Shown here piece by piece: positions 26,555 through 34,947 of a stretch of DNA of 61,280 bases. The stretch's first letter is position 1, and each line of letters starts with the position of its first letter. A program made the position numbers and the translations under genes. The DNA is taken from contig NZ_QPII01000008.1 of the NCBI RefSeq assembly GCF_003336675.1, positions 144,315-205,594 of the forward strand, read 5' to 3'. The notes under the pieces were generated by a model. The model made no database searches. It was given only the letters and a program-made list of their open reading frames with translations, and was not told the origin of the DNA. Source of the stretch: Billgrantia montanilacus (lineage in GTDB: Bacteria; Pseudomonadota; Gammaproteobacteria; Pseudomonadales; Halomonadaceae).

Positions 26555-27178
26555 TCATGATGTGGGGGGCGCCGCCTGGGGCTTGGCACCACAGAGTGGA
26601 CAGAAGTCGGCTTGCTCACCCCTCCCCAGTTGCAATCCGGTTCGACCCTCGGCAATTTGTCGATAGAGCCTCTGGAAGCTGGGGCTGCCCTCGGCAGGGG
26701 CTTTCAAGGACGCCCCGAGATCCATGTCTTCGAGTTCAGTGACAGGGAGGGACGTCTCGAGAAGCGGGAAGATTCGATGGTTCTCGGTGTAGAGATGGTG
26801 GTGGTAGAGCTCGCTGAAGGCGCGGGCCAGGTTCAAGGTGGTGAGATCCATCTCGGCTTCCGACTCCTCGTCGAGATTCCTGACCTTGACTTCAAGCTCC
26901 CGGCCGTAGATATCGATCCGGCGATGTTCTTCGATCAGCACCTCGAGGAGCTCACGACTCTCGGGATGACGTTCGGCAAGCCGGTCGAACAGACGATCCT
27001 CCACCGGATGGTGCCATTCTCCTGGCTGCTCAGTCAGGTAGTGGAAGAGCTGGTACAGAAGACGGTAGTCGGGTATTTCCTGACAGACGGCGATATGCAG
27101 TTGCCGGTCGAGGATGCAGAGCAATGCCTCGTAGCGGTAGTGGTCGGCGTGCAGGCGTTCAAGGATGCTGGCTTTCAT
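26555..27178 (-). CDS. Hemerythrin-domain protein under a NorR-type promoter
   Basis: The 207-residue protein carries an HHE hemerythrin domain over about residues 5-140, with ligands visible in LHADHYRYEALL, EWHHPVEDRLFDRL, EEHRRID and ELYHHHLYTENHRIFP. The C terminus has a lone CPLCG knuckle. It is distinct from the YtfE/NorA type (no N-terminal ScdA-like domain). Di-iron hemerythrins can bind O2 or NO. The start at 27178 is the Met before KASILERLHADH. It is preceded by a roughly 210-base leader running from the sigma-54 promoter at 27398-27413. NorR control suggests an NO-scavenging or repair role. Confidence 0.78.
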   Translation of the reverse strand: MKASILERLHADHYRYEALLCILDRQLHIAVCQEIPDYRLLYQLFHYLTEQPGEWHHPVEDRLFDRLAERHPESRELLEVLIEEHRRIDIYGRELEVKVRNLDEESEAEMDLTTLNLARAFSELYHHHLYTENHRIFPLLETSLPVTELEDMDLGASLKAPAEGSPSFQRLYRQIAEGRTGLQLGRGEQADFCPLCGAKPQAAPPTS

Positions 27179-27397
27179 GGTGAATCTCCTTGGTGCGTTG
27201 CCTTCATGCTGGTGACGCATCCCGGGTGGCGGGCCGCCGAGTCAAGCTGACAGCCGGCCCATATGACAGTGGATCGTTCTGCCGGTGGATGGGCTGCATG
27301 GGGCCTCGCGGAACTCGCGTAGGCCTGTGTAGCGGGTGTGCCAGGTGGAGCAGACTCATGGGGTTAGCTCCGGGCATGCGAGTGGCATGCTGAATGT

Positions 27398-27413
27398 TGC
27401 AAGCAGCGTGCCA
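27398..27413 (-). promoter_or_regulatory. Sigma-54 promoter of the hemerythrin gene
   Basis: TGGCACGCTGCTTGCA on the minus strand is a perfect match to the TGGCACG-N4-TTGCA consensus. Transcription would begin near 27387. Its spacing to three upstream NorR-type sites copies the CZB/GGDEF promoter. Confidence 0.87.
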
Positions 27414-27453
27414 TATTTTTTCCAAATTGAAATCAGTGATATGTGTAGTTCAT

Positions 27454-27510
27454 GGTGGAATTAACCCTCCCTGTAAGGGTTAAAAAAACCATATGAGGGT
27501 AATAATTACC
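27454..27510 (-). promoter_or_regulatory. Three NorR-type enhancer sites (GGT-N7-ACC), second set
   Basis: GGT-GGAATTA-ACC (27454-27466), GGT-TAAAAAA-ACC (27478-27490) and GGT-AATAATT-ACC (27498-27510) are spaced 24 and 20 bases apart, beginning 41 bases upstream of the sigma-54 promoter. An imperfect IHF-like site (AATCAG-TGAT-ATG, 27431-27443) lies between. The remaining gene-free bases from 27511 to 27635 show nothing notable. Confidence 0.82.
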
Positions 27511-27635
27511 TGGCTGGCCCAGCGCTGTGCGCCTGCAGGCTCGCGATATAGCCCAATGGGCAATATTGACCTGAAGCTATTGAAAAGGCCCCGGCGTACT
27601 TCGCAGGGGCTAGCTCTACTGCTGAAGATGCTTGC

Positions 27636-28808
27636 TCAGGCGGCGTCGAGCGGGCGCGACGGGCCGAAGTGCTCGAAATGGCGGCGGCTCTCGTCGACGC
27701 CGAGTTCGGCCAGTGCCTGGTCCACCGCACTCATGAAGCCCTGCGGGCCGACGAAGAAGCAGCGTGGTGCGCCTTGCGGTAGATAGCGCTTCAACAGGTC
27801 GCGGTCGACGCGGCCAATATGATCGGCGTCCTCACCCTGCTCGTGAATCGTCACCGACTTGAGTCGTCCGGTGTGCTCTGACTGCAACAAGGCGATTTCG
27901 TCACGGAAGGCGTGATGCTCGGCATCCAGGGCGGCATGCAGGTAGACTACCTGACGCTGCTGTTCCAGTGCCTGGCGTGCCAGTGACAGCATGGGGGTCT
28001 GGCCCACACCACCGCTGACCAGGACCACCGGTTCGTCGCCCGGATGAAGCGTCAGGTCGCCTGCGGGAGGCAGCAGGTCCAGGCTGTCGCCCACCGCCAT
28101 CACATCATGGAAGTATCGGCTGACACGGCCCTCGGGCTCACGCTTGATGGAGACCCGATAGCTGCAACCGTTGGCTGTGTCCGAGAGACTGTAGTGGCGA
28201 TAGACCGGCTCGCCTTCGATGGTGAGACGCACGCCGATGTATTGGCCGGGCTGGTGCTCGGCGACGGCGCCGCCATCTTCTGGTTCGAGCACGAAGGAGC
28301 GAATCACCGCACTTTCCTGGCGGGTGGCCGCGATACGGAACCGTCGCAGGCCGCGCCAGCCACCGGACTGTTGGGCGAAGGCGTGGTAGCGCCGCTCCTC
28401 GAGCTCGATCAGCAGGCCGGCCAGCTCCTCGTAGAGGGCGCCCCAGGCGTCCGCTATTTCCGGCGTCACGGCGTCGCCCAGCTCCTCACCGATGGCAGCC
28501 ATCAGGCATTCGCCGACGATGGGATACTGGTCCGGCTGGATGCCCAGCGAGACGTGTTTCTCGACCACAGTGCCGAGCACGGACCTTGCTCTGTCGGGGT
28601 CCTTGCGCAGCTGCACATAGGCCAACACGGCGCCGGCCAGGGCGCGTTGCTGAGCGCCGTTCTGCTGGTGTGCGGCATTGAACAGCGAGGCCACGCCGGG
28701 GTAGCGCGCGAACATCAGCGGGTAGAAGCGCTGGGTGATGGCGTCGAGGTGTTCCGCGACCACCGGAGCGGTGGCTTCAATCAACCTTTCTTGCTCGTGG
28801 GTGAGCAT
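27636..28808 (-). CDS. hmp: Flavohemoglobin Hmp (nitric oxide dioxygenase)
   Basis: Hmp converts NO and O2 to nitrate using NAD(P)H. The 390-residue protein has an N-terminal globin (about 1-140) with the distal tyrosine in RFYPLMFARYPGV and the proximal histidine in VEKHVSLGI. An FAD domain follows, with RHYSLSD, then an NAD(P) domain with LVSGGVGQTPMLS. Length matches E. coli Hmp (396). An NsrR-like palindrome lies 33-55 bases upstream of the start codon, consistent with NsrR repression of hmp in other bacteria. Confidence 0.95.
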   Translation of the reverse strand: MLTHEQERLIEATAPVVAEHLDAITQRFYPLMFARYPGVASLFNAAHQQNGAQQRALAGAVLAYVQLRKDPDRARSVLGTVVEKHVSLGIQPDQYPIVGECLMAAIGEELGDAVTPEIADAWGALYEELAGLLIELEERRYHAFAQQSGGWRGLRRFRIAATRQESAVIRSFVLEPEDGGAVAEHQPGQYIGVRLTIEGEPVYRHYSLSDTANGCSYRVSIKREPEGRVSRYFHDVMAVGDSLDLLPPAGDLTLHPGDEPVVLVSGGVGQTPMLSLARQALEQQRQVVYLHAALDAEHHAFRDEIALLQSEHTGRLKSVTIHEQGEDADHIGRVDRDLLKRYLPQGAPRCFFVGPQGFMSAVDQALAELGVDESRRHFEHFGPSRPLDAA

Positions 28809-28840
28809 GGGGCGTCTCCTTCGTCAGGGATGACTTTATA

Positions 28841-28863
28841 AAGAAGTATGTAAAATACCTCTT
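28841..28863 (-). promoter_or_regulatory. NsrR-like operator of hmp
   Basis: AAGAAGTATGT and AAATACCTCTT (reverse complement AAGAGGTATTT) flank one base, so nine of eleven positions are symmetric. The 11-1-11 form and the half-site fit NsrR. Position just upstream of hmp agrees with known NsrR targets. Confidence 0.72.
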
Positions 28864-28911
28864 TAAGGAGGCGATGACGTGAGACCGAATGTCGCGGGCA
28901 GGACGAAAAGA

Positions 28912-28934
28912 AGCCGGGGAGGCTATCCCCGGCT
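28912..28934 (-). terminator. Terminator after nirF
   Basis: AGCCGGGG, a seven-base loop and CCCCGGCT form a stem 30 bases past the nirF stop on the minus strand, followed on that strand by TCTTTTC. Confidence 0.65.
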
Positions 28935-28963
28935 GATCAGTGTGACGTCAGGCGTCTATGCGT

Positions 28964-30181
28964 CTAGAGCCCGATGCGATGCGCCCGGTGGGTAAAGAAG
29001 ATCCCGCTGGGTGACTCGGCAGGCAGGGTGGCCAACACCTCGAAGGTGCGGGTGTCGTAGACGGTGATCTGGTTGCTGTCGCGAGCCGAGATCCAGATAT
29101 GCTCCCCCCGGGAGGTGAACTCCTTGTGCAGGATCGACTCGCCGGGCGACAGGGTCTCGATCACCTCAAGCGTGCGAGTATCGATCACCTGGACCTTGTC
29201 ATTGAGGGGATGGGCAAAGGTGACCCATACCTGCTGCTCGTCGGGGCGGCTCATGACGAAGATCGGCTGGCCGTGTACCTCGATCCGCTCGGTCAGCGAC
29301 CAGTCGCGGGTATTGGCCACCAGTACCTCGTTGCGCCCCACGGCGGGGAAGAAGGCCTGGTCGCCCGCCATGGCCCAGCCCTCCAGATGGGGCATCTTGT
29401 AGACCGGCAAGCGCTCCTCGCCGCGGCCGTAGTCGGGAAGAATGCGCTGAACGCCGTTTTCCGGGTGCCACAGGTCGAGCAGGGCCATGCCATCCTCGCC
29501 GAACAGGCCGGCGATATAGTAGCGGCCGTTGGGGGTGATCAACGCGTCGTAGGGCATGCTGCCGACGTCGCGGTACTTGGTCAGCTCGGGCTCGTCCGTG
29601 GACATGTCCAGGGTCCAGATCTCGCCCGCCTCGAACAGGCTGAAGACGAAGATGTTGCCCGGCACGTCCACCACGCCCACCACCTTGGCCTGGTCAGTGG
29701 TGCCATCGGGCTTCTCGTAGGTCGCCGGCACGTCGATGACCAGTTCCATGGTCTCGGTATCGAAAACCTTCACGCCGCCGGGTTCGTAGTTGCCCACCGC
29801 CACGAAGCGACCGTCCTGGGAGATGGCACCGCCGATGCTGTTACCCGACTGGATGATGCGGCCGTCGATCTCGCCGGTGAGCAGGTCGAGCCGGGTCAGG
29901 CCGCCGTCTCGGCCGAAGACGAAGGCGTGGCGGGCATCGCGGGTGAACTTCACCGAGGCGTGGGAGAGGTCGCCGAAGCCGTCGATATGCCGCAACACCG
30001 TCTTTTCGGTCGTGTCGACCAGGGCCACGCTACCGGTGGCGCGCTCGATGACTACGCCGAGATCCCCCGTGCCGCGAAGCTCCGGCCCCGCGGCGGGAGC
30101 CTCTGCCAGGGCATGGCCGGTGGAGAGCAGGGCCAGGGCGCAGGCGGCAAGCAGCGTCTTCAGCGGGTACGAGATAGGCAT
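28964..30181 (-). CDS. nirF: Heme d1 biosynthesis protein NirF
   Basis: NirF is a periplasmic eight-bladed propeller protein needed for late steps in heme d1 synthesis. The 405-residue product has a signal peptide (ending HALAEA) and repeated propeller strands, including DGRFVAVGNYEPGGVKVFD, FPAVGRNEVLVANT and the closing ESPSGIFFTHRAHRIGL. The start at 30181 is the Met before PISYPLKTLLA. An in-frame extension upstream lacks a ribosome site and a signal sequence. It follows nirC by 16 bases, leftward. Confidence 0.9.
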   Translation of the reverse strand: MPISYPLKTLLAACALALLSTGHALAEAPAAGPELRGTGDLGVVIERATGSVALVDTTEKTVLRHIDGFGDLSHASVKFTRDARHAFVFGRDGGLTRLDLLTGEIDGRIIQSGNSIGGAISQDGRFVAVGNYEPGGVKVFDTETMELVIDVPATYEKPDGTTDQAKVVGVVDVPGNIFVFSLFEAGEIWTLDMSTDEPELTKYRDVGSMPYDALITPNGRYYIAGLFGEDGMALLDLWHPENGVQRILPDYGRGEERLPVYKMPHLEGWAMAGDQAFFPAVGRNEVLVANTRDWSLTERIEVHGQPIFVMSRPDEQQVWVTFAHPLNDKVQVIDTRTLEVIETLSPGESILHKEFTSRGEHIWISARDSNQITVYDTRTFEVLATLPAESPSGIFFTHRAHRIGL

Positions 30182-30197
30182 GACAGGTCTCCGGGGG

Positions 30198-30548
30198 TCA
30201 GTCTTGTTGCAGCGTTTCAAGGCGGTTGTCGGTACGCAGATGTTCAGCCAGCCAGCGCGCCTCCTCATCACTGAGCAGGGACTTCCAGCCCGGCATGGCG
30301 CTGCCGGGAATACCGTACTGAATGATGTGCGCGAGCGCTTCGACGCTGAAGCCTTCCATGCGATCGCGAGGCAGCGCCGGCCCCAGCCCGCCGCGCAGCG
30401 TCATGCCGTGGCAGGAGCCGCAGTCCTGGTAGAGCAGGGTCTCTAGCTCGGCCTGGCGCTGTGGATCGAGCCCATCCTCGCGGCTCTCCGCCAGGGCGGT
30501 GGCCGAGAGCAGTAGGCCGAGAAGCATTAAGAGGGCCGGCAGGTGCAT
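30198..30548 (-). CDS. nirC: c-type cytochrome NirC
   Basis: The 116-residue protein has a signal peptide (MHLPALLMLLGLLLSATALA) and a single heme motif CGSCH (Cys43, Cys46, His47). The downstream SAMPGW methionine is a likely axial ligand. In pseudomonads NirC is a small cytochrome implicated in heme d1 maturation or in electron supply to cytochrome cd1. It heads the leftward nirC-nirF unit. The start at 30548 is chosen because it begins the signal peptide. Confidence 0.85.
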   Translation of the reverse strand: MHLPALLMLLGLLLSATALAESREDGLDPQRQAELETLLYQDCGSCHGMTLRGGLGPALPRDRMEGFSVEALAHIIQYGIPGSAMPGWKSLLSDEEARWLAEHLRTDNRLETLQQD

Positions 30549-30636
30549 GGGAAAGCCTCGCAGGACGACGGAACGGGAAAGGCCGTGAAAGGACGTGGCC
30601 GTCAGCGAAGTGTCTCCCCGTTGCAGATTCGCTGCT

Positions 30637-30650
30637 TTGACGGATATCAA
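30637..30650 (-). promoter_or_regulatory. DNR/ANR-type site, nirC side
   Basis: TTGAC-GGAT-ATCAA matches the CRP/FNR-family half-sites used by DNR and ANR. Its centre lies about 42 bases from a start of transcription near 30602, which would fit leftward nirC-nirF. Confidence 0.65.
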
Positions 30651-30675
30651 GGTCGAGCGAGTAAAAATTCCTCTT

Positions 30676-30689
30676 TTGACCTGTGTCAA
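30676..30689 (+). promoter_or_regulatory. DNR/ANR-type site, nirD side
   Basis: TTGAC-CTGT-GTCAA is a perfect inverted repeat of the FNR/DNR type. A class II arrangement would start transcription near 30724, inside the adjacent NsrR-like palindrome and before nirD. Confidence 0.7.
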
Positions 30690-30719
30690 CGGCAGCGCCG
30701 ATGACCGCTTTCAGACGTG

Positions 30720-30742
30720 ATGAGGCATGTAAGATGCGTCTT
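30720..30742 (+). promoter_or_regulatory. NsrR-like operator before nirD
   Basis: ATGAGGCATGT and AGATGCGTCTT (reverse complement AAGACGCATCT) flank a central A. Eight of eleven positions are symmetric. It overlaps the predicted start of the nirD transcript 38 bases before the gene. Confidence 0.55.
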
Positions 30743-30780
30743 AACATCATGCTTTCCCGCTAACGGCCCGGTACCTGCCC

Positions 30781-31254
30781 ATGGCTGCACTTGACCTACT
30801 CGACCGCCGCCTCATCGACGCTTACCAGCGCGGCCTGCCGATCTGTGAGCGGCCCTACGCCGCCATGGCAGAGCAACTGGGGGTGAGCGAAGCCGAGGTG
30901 GTCGCGCGGCTTCAGTCGCTGCAGAACGAGCAGGTGCTGAGCCGGGTGGGTCCGGTCTTCGATCATGCCCGGGCCGGCGCCAGCCTGCTGGCGGCGGTGG
31001 CGGTCCCGGAAGCGCAGCGTGACGAGGTGGCGGCGGTAATCAATCGCTCTGCCGGCGTCAATCACAACTATGCTCGCGAGCACCGCTACAACCTCTGGTT
31101 CGTGATGACGGCCGCCGACGAGGACGAGCTCGAGGCGCGCCTCGATGCGCTGGAGGCCGAGCTGGGCAAGCCGCTGCTGCGCCTGCCGATGCTCGAGGGC
31201 TTCCATATAGATCTGGGCTTTCCCATACCCTGGGCCGAGCTGGAGGTGCCATGA
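30781..31254 (+). CDS. nirD: Siroheme decarboxylase subunit NirD
   Basis: NirD, NirL, NirG and NirH are AsnC/Lrp-like proteins that together decarboxylate siroheme to didecarboxysiroheme on the way to heme d1. This 157-residue member has an N-terminal helix-turn-helix-like domain (YAAMAEQLGVSEAEVVARLQ) and the catalytic histidine/arginine stretch HNYAREHRYNLWFVMTA. It overlaps the next gene by four bases (ATGA). The letter assignment follows the Pseudomonas gene order DLGH. Confidence 0.88.
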   Translation: MAALDLLDRRLIDAYQRGLPICERPYAAMAEQLGVSEAEVVARLQSLQNEQVLSRVGPVFDHARAGASLLAAVAVPEAQRDEVAAVINRSAGVNHNYAREHRYNLWFVMTAADEDELEARLDALEAELGKPLLRLPMLEGFHIDLGFPIPWAELEVP

Positions 31255-31793
31255 GCCGTTCGCTGTCCAATACCGCTCCCGAGACCCAAGCCGAACACCG
31301 CCTGCGCGCGCTGCTGGAGACCGGCCTGCCGCTGACTTCCCGGCCCTGGCGCACGCTCGCCGAGCAGTGCGGGATGAGCGAGGGCGAGGTCATGGCCTGC
31401 GTAAAGCGCTGGCAGGACGTGGGCCTGATCAAGCGCATGGGCCTGGTCGTCAGGCACCACGCCTTGGGGGTCTGCGCCAATGCCATGGTGGTCTGGGACG
31501 TACCCGAGGATGCCGTCGGCGAGCTGGGCAGGCGCCTGGCGGCCGAGCCCGCCGTGACACTCTGCTACCGTCGCCCGCGGCGGCTGCCCGACTGGCCCTA
31601 CAACCTGTTCTGCATGATTCATGGCACACGCCGCGACCGGGTGCTGGCCGCGCTGGACGAGATCGTCGAGCGGCAGGCGCTGCAGGCCATTCCCCACCGC
31701 GTGCTCTTCAGCCTGAAGGCCTACAAGCAGCGCGGGGGTCGCTACACCCGAGAGGACGACAGCCATGATCGCAGAACGCTTCAGTCGGCCTGA
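31251..31793 (+). CDS. nirL: Siroheme decarboxylase subunit NirL
   Basis: This 180-residue protein is of the NirL/NirH subtype, marked by VTLCYRRPRRLPDWPYNLFCMIHG and a C-terminal ILFSLKAYKQRGGRY-like tail (here VLFSLKAYKQRGGRY). It is expected to pair with NirD or NirG type subunits in siroheme decarboxylation. It overlaps nirD by four bases and nirG by 29 bases, indicating coupled translation. Confidence 0.86.
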   Translation: MSRSLSNTAPETQAEHRLRALLETGLPLTSRPWRTLAEQCGMSEGEVMACVKRWQDVGLIKRMGLVVRHHALGVCANAMVVWDVPEDAVGELGRRLAAEPAVTLCYRRPRRLPDWPYNLFCMIHGTRRDRVLAALDEIVERQALQAIPHRVLFSLKAYKQRGGRYTREDDSHDRRTLQSA

Positions 31794-32247
31794 GCCGGCG
31801 GCGCTGGACGCCGCCGACCGGCGCATCATCAATCGCTTGCAGGATGGCCTGCCGCTGGTCGAGTCGCCCTTTGCCGCCGTTGCGGCGGAGCTGGACCTGA
31901 GCGAGGGCGAGCTGCTCTATCGGCTCGAGCGACTGCGGGACAGCGGCGTGCTCAGCCGCTTTGGCCCCATGTACCACGCAGAACGGCTCGGTGGCGGCCT
32001 CACCCTGGCGGCGCTGGAAGTGCCGGAAGCCGACTTCGAGCGAGTCACCGCGGCGGTCAACGCCTTTCCCGAGGTGGCTCACAACTACCGCCGCGAGCAC
32101 CGTCTCAACATGTGGTTCGTGCTGGCCACCGAGACGCCGGAAGGCATCGCCCAGGCGATCGCTGCTATCGAGGCGGCCACCGGCCTGCCGGTCTTCAACA
32201 TGCCCAAGCAGGAGGAATTCCATGTCCGTCTCCACCTGCCCGTCTGA
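31765..32247 (+). CDS. nirG: Siroheme decarboxylase subunit NirG
   Basis: The 160-residue protein is a second NirD/NirG-type subunit, with FAAVAAELDLSEGELLYRL and the family block AHNYRREHRLNMWFVLATE. It ends in a PVFNMPKQEEFHVRLHLPV tail. It is embedded between nirL (29-base overlap) and nirH (26-base overlap). Four separate subunit genes are kept here, whereas some denitrifiers fuse nirD and nirL. Confidence 0.86.
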   Translation: MIAERFSRPEPAALDAADRRIINRLQDGLPLVESPFAAVAAELDLSEGELLYRLERLRDSGVLSRFGPMYHAERLGGGLTLAALEVPEADFERVTAAVNAFPEVAHNYRREHRLNMWFVLATETPEGIAQAIAAIEAATGLPVFNMPKQEEFHVRLHLPV

Positions 32248-32770
32248 AGCGAACGCTGTCATGTCTACGCCGGGCGGTCTGGACGCCGTCGACCGCGCCA
32301 TCGTGCTGGCCACCCAGGCCGGCCTGCCGTTGGTGCCCGATCCCTGGAGCGCCGTGGGCAAGCCGCTGGGTATCGACGGGGAAGAGGTGCGCCAGCGCAT
32401 GCAACGCATGCAGGCGGCCGGGATTATCCGCCGCATTGCCGCGGTGCCCAATCACTACCGGCTGGGCTACCTGGCCAACGGCATGACCGTATGGGACGTG
32501 GACGACGCCCATATCGACCGCCTGGGACGCGCGGTGGCGACGTTGCCGGGGGTCAGCCACTGCTACCGGCGGCCGCGCCACCTGCCGGAATGGCCCTACA
32601 ACCTGTTCGCCATGCTGCATGGCCAGACCCACGCCGACGTCGAGCGCCAGGCCGACGAGCTTCGCTCCCTGCTGGGTGACGCCTGCCGGGATCATCGCAT
32701 TCTCTACAGCTCACGCATTCTCAAGAAGACCGGCCTGCGACTGGCCGGCCGGTCCGACAGGCAGGCCTAG
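32222..32770 (+). CDS. nirH: Siroheme decarboxylase subunit NirH
   Basis: The 182-residue product is a second NirL/NirH-type subunit containing VSHCYRRPRHLPEWPYNLFAMLHG and a C-terminal ILYSSRILKKTGLRL. The start at 32222 has an excellent AGGAGG ribosome site inside the end of nirG. An internal ATG at 32261 is an alternative. It completes the D-L-G-H set. Confidence 0.86.
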   Translation: MSVSTCPSEANAVMSTPGGLDAVDRAIVLATQAGLPLVPDPWSAVGKPLGIDGEEVRQRMQRMQAAGIIRRIAAVPNHYRLGYLANGMTVWDVDDAHIDRLGRAVATLPGVSHCYRRPRHLPEWPYNLFAMLHGQTHADVERQADELRSLLGDACRDHRILYSSRILKKTGLRLAGRSDRQA

Positions 32771-32805
32771 GCTGAGCCAGAGGCCTGTCGCAAGAGGAGT
32801 TTCCC

Positions 32806-34005
32806 ATGTTCAGAGTCACCCGCTACATCAAGTCCCTGGTCGAGCCAACTCCGGTTCCACCGGCGCGCAAGCCGCCGGGTCCGGTGGTGATCTGGAACCT
32901 GATCCGCCGCTGCAACCTGACCTGCAAGCACTGCTACACCACCTCGGCGGACATCGACTTCGCCGGTGAGCTCTCCAACGCCGAGGCGCATGCGGTGCTC
33001 GAAGACCTGCAGGGATTTCGGGTGCCGGCGCTGATCCTCTCCGGGGGCGAGCCGCTGATGCGACCCGACATCTTCGAGCTGTCGCGGCGGGCGCGGGAGC
33101 TGGGCATCTATACCGGCCTGTCCACCAACGGCACCCTGATCGATGAGTCCAACATCGACGAGATCGCCGACATCGGCTACGACTACGTCGGCATCAGCAT
33201 CGACGGCCTGGAGGAGACCCACGACGTGATCCGCCAGCGCAAGGGCGCCTTCCGCGAGTCGATGCACGCGGTGAAGCTGTGCAAGGAGCGCGGCATCAAG
33301 GTGGGCCTGCGCTTCACCCTGACCCAGCAGAATTATGAGCAGCTCGGTGACATCCTGGCGCTGATCGACGAGCACGACGTCGACAAGTTCTATCTGTCGC
33401 ACCTCAACTACGGCGGGCGCGGCCACCGCCACGGCAAGCACGATGCCTGGCACCAGATGACCCGCGACGCCATGACCCAGCTGTTCGACCACTGCCGGGC
33501 GGAGCTTGCCCGCGGCGTCGAGCGCGAGTACGTCACCGGCAACAACGACGCCGACGGCCCCTTCCTGCTGATGTGGGCCCGGGAGCACTTCCCCGACCAG
33601 GCCGAGGCGCTGGAGCGGCGACTGACCAACTGGGGGGGCAACGCCTCCGGGGAGCACATCGCCAATATCGACAACCTGGGCAATGTCCATCCGGATACCT
33701 TCTGGTGGGATCATACCCTCGGCAACGTCCGCGAGCGGCCCTTCTCCGAGATCTGGCGCGACACGCAGGACCCATTGATGCTGGGCTTCCGCCAGCGGCC
33801 CCGGCCGCTCAAGGGGCGCTGCGGCGAATGCCGCTATCTTCCGATCTGCAACGGCAACACCCGGGTGCGGGCGTGGAAGGTCACCGGCGATCCCTGGGAA
33901 GAGGATCCCGGCTGCTACCTGAGCAACGAGGAAATCGGCGTCGAAGAAAACCGCCAGCGCCGCGTAGCAGCACCCTACGATGCCATCCAGAGCATCGAGC
34001 TGTAG
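32806..34005 (+). CDS. nirJ: Heme d1 radical SAM enzyme NirJ
   Basis: NirJ installs the oxo groups of heme d1 by replacing propionate side chains. The 399-residue protein has the radical SAM motif CNLTCKHCYTT and the SAM site ILSGGEPLMRPD. A C-terminal second cluster region follows (CGECRYLPICNGNTRVRAW, with a later cysteine in EDPGCYL). It lies 35 bases after nirH. Confidence 0.94.
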   Translation: MFRVTRYIKSLVEPTPVPPARKPPGPVVIWNLIRRCNLTCKHCYTTSADIDFAGELSNAEAHAVLEDLQGFRVPALILSGGEPLMRPDIFELSRRARELGIYTGLSTNGTLIDESNIDEIADIGYDYVGISIDGLEETHDVIRQRKGAFRESMHAVKLCKERGIKVGLRFTLTQQNYEQLGDILALIDEHDVDKFYLSHLNYGGRGHRHGKHDAWHQMTRDAMTQLFDHCRAELARGVEREYVTGNNDADGPFLLMWAREHFPDQAEALERRLTNWGGNASGEHIANIDNLGNVHPDTFWWDHTLGNVRERPFSEIWRDTQDPLMLGFRQRPRPLKGRCGECRYLPICNGNTRVRAWKVTGDPWEEDPGCYLSNEEIGVEENRQRRVAAPYDAIQSIEL

Positions 34006-34059
34006 GCCTTCACACAGAATCAGAAAGTTGACCGTTGACGCTTCGGGGAGAGGCCGACC

Positions 34060-34947
34060 ATGATCACACATCGCCATTCGCGAAACCTGAGCTTCGACCT
34101 CGATGAGGCGCCATTGGCGTCCGGCGAGGTCGCCATCGTGGGCGCCGGACCCGGCGACCCCGGCCTGTTGACCCTGCGCGCCCTGTCGCTGCTGCAGCAG
34201 GCCGACTGCCTGGTCTTCGACCGTCTGGTGTCCCAGGAAGTGCTGGCCATGGCGTCGGCCTCTGCGCGCCGCTACTACGTGGGCAAGGCCTCGCGCTGCC
34301 ATGCCCTGACCCAGGACGAAACCAACGCGCTGCTGGTTCGCCTGGCGGGTGAGGGCAAGCGGGTCCTGCGTCTCAAGGGGGGCGACCCCTATATCTTCGG
34401 CCGCGGCGGCGAAGAGGCCGAGTACCTGATCGAGCATGGCGTCGGCTTTCGCGTGGTGCCGGGCATCACCTCGGCATCGGGCTGCTCCACCTACTCCGGC
34501 TTCCCGCTCACCCACCGGGACTTTGCCCAGAGCGTCACCTTCGTCACCGGCCACTGCAAGGCGGACGGCGCACTGGACCTCAACTGGGCGGCACTGGCGG
34601 TGCCCAACCATACCGCCGTCTTCTACATGGGCCTGGCCAATGCCGAGCTGATCAGCCGTGAGCTGCAGCGCCACGGCCTGCCGGCCACGCACCCCGTGGC
34701 CCTGGTCGAGCGCGGCACCACCCCCGAGCAGCGTCATGTGCTGGCCACGCTGGGCGACGTGGTCGAGGTCATCGAGCGGGAAGGCTTCCAGCCGCCGACC
34801 CTGATCGTGGTGGGCGAGGTAGTCCGCCTGTCCGATACCCTGGCACCGGCTATGACGCGAATGACGCGACGTGATGCCGATGCGGATACCGGTGCGGAGA
34901 GCGACAGCGCTGATACGGCGGTGGCAATGGGGAGGATGGCGCTGTGA
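34060..34947 (+). CDS. nirE: Uroporphyrinogen-III methyltransferase NirE
   Basis: NirE makes precorrin-2 from uroporphyrinogen III with two SAM molecules, feeding heme d1 synthesis. The 295-residue protein has the tetrapyrrole methylase motifs VGAGPGDPGLLTLRAL, RLKGGDPYIFGRGGEE, VVPGITSASG and YPLTHR-type GFPLTHRDFAQSV. A short low-complexity Asp/Ala tail ends the protein. It overlaps nirN by four bases (ATGA region). Confidence 0.94.
   Translation: MITHRHSRNLSFDLDEAPLASGEVAIVGAGPGDPGLLTLRALSLLQQADCLVFDRLVSQEVLAMASASARRYYVGKASRCHALTQDETNALLVRLAGEGKRVLRLKGGDPYIFGRGGEEAEYLIEHGVGFRVVPGITSASGCSTYSGFPLTHRDFAQSVTFVTGHCKADGALDLNWAALAVPNHTAVFYMGLANAELISRELQRHGLPATHPVALVERGTTPEQRHVLATLGDVVEVIEREGFQPPTLIVVGEVVRLSDTLAPAMTRMTRRDADADTGAESDSADTAVAMGRMAL

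Noticed and set aside
27361..27405. Plus-strand sigma-54-like TGGCATG...TTGCA near 27382
   Set aside because: GG-to-GC spacing is 15 instead of 12. The perfect promoter lies on the minus strand at 27398-27413.
32767..34737. 656-codon minus-strand open frame opposite nirJ and nirE
   Set aside because: Antisense shadow in high-GC DNA. nirJ and nirE on the other strand are unmistakable.
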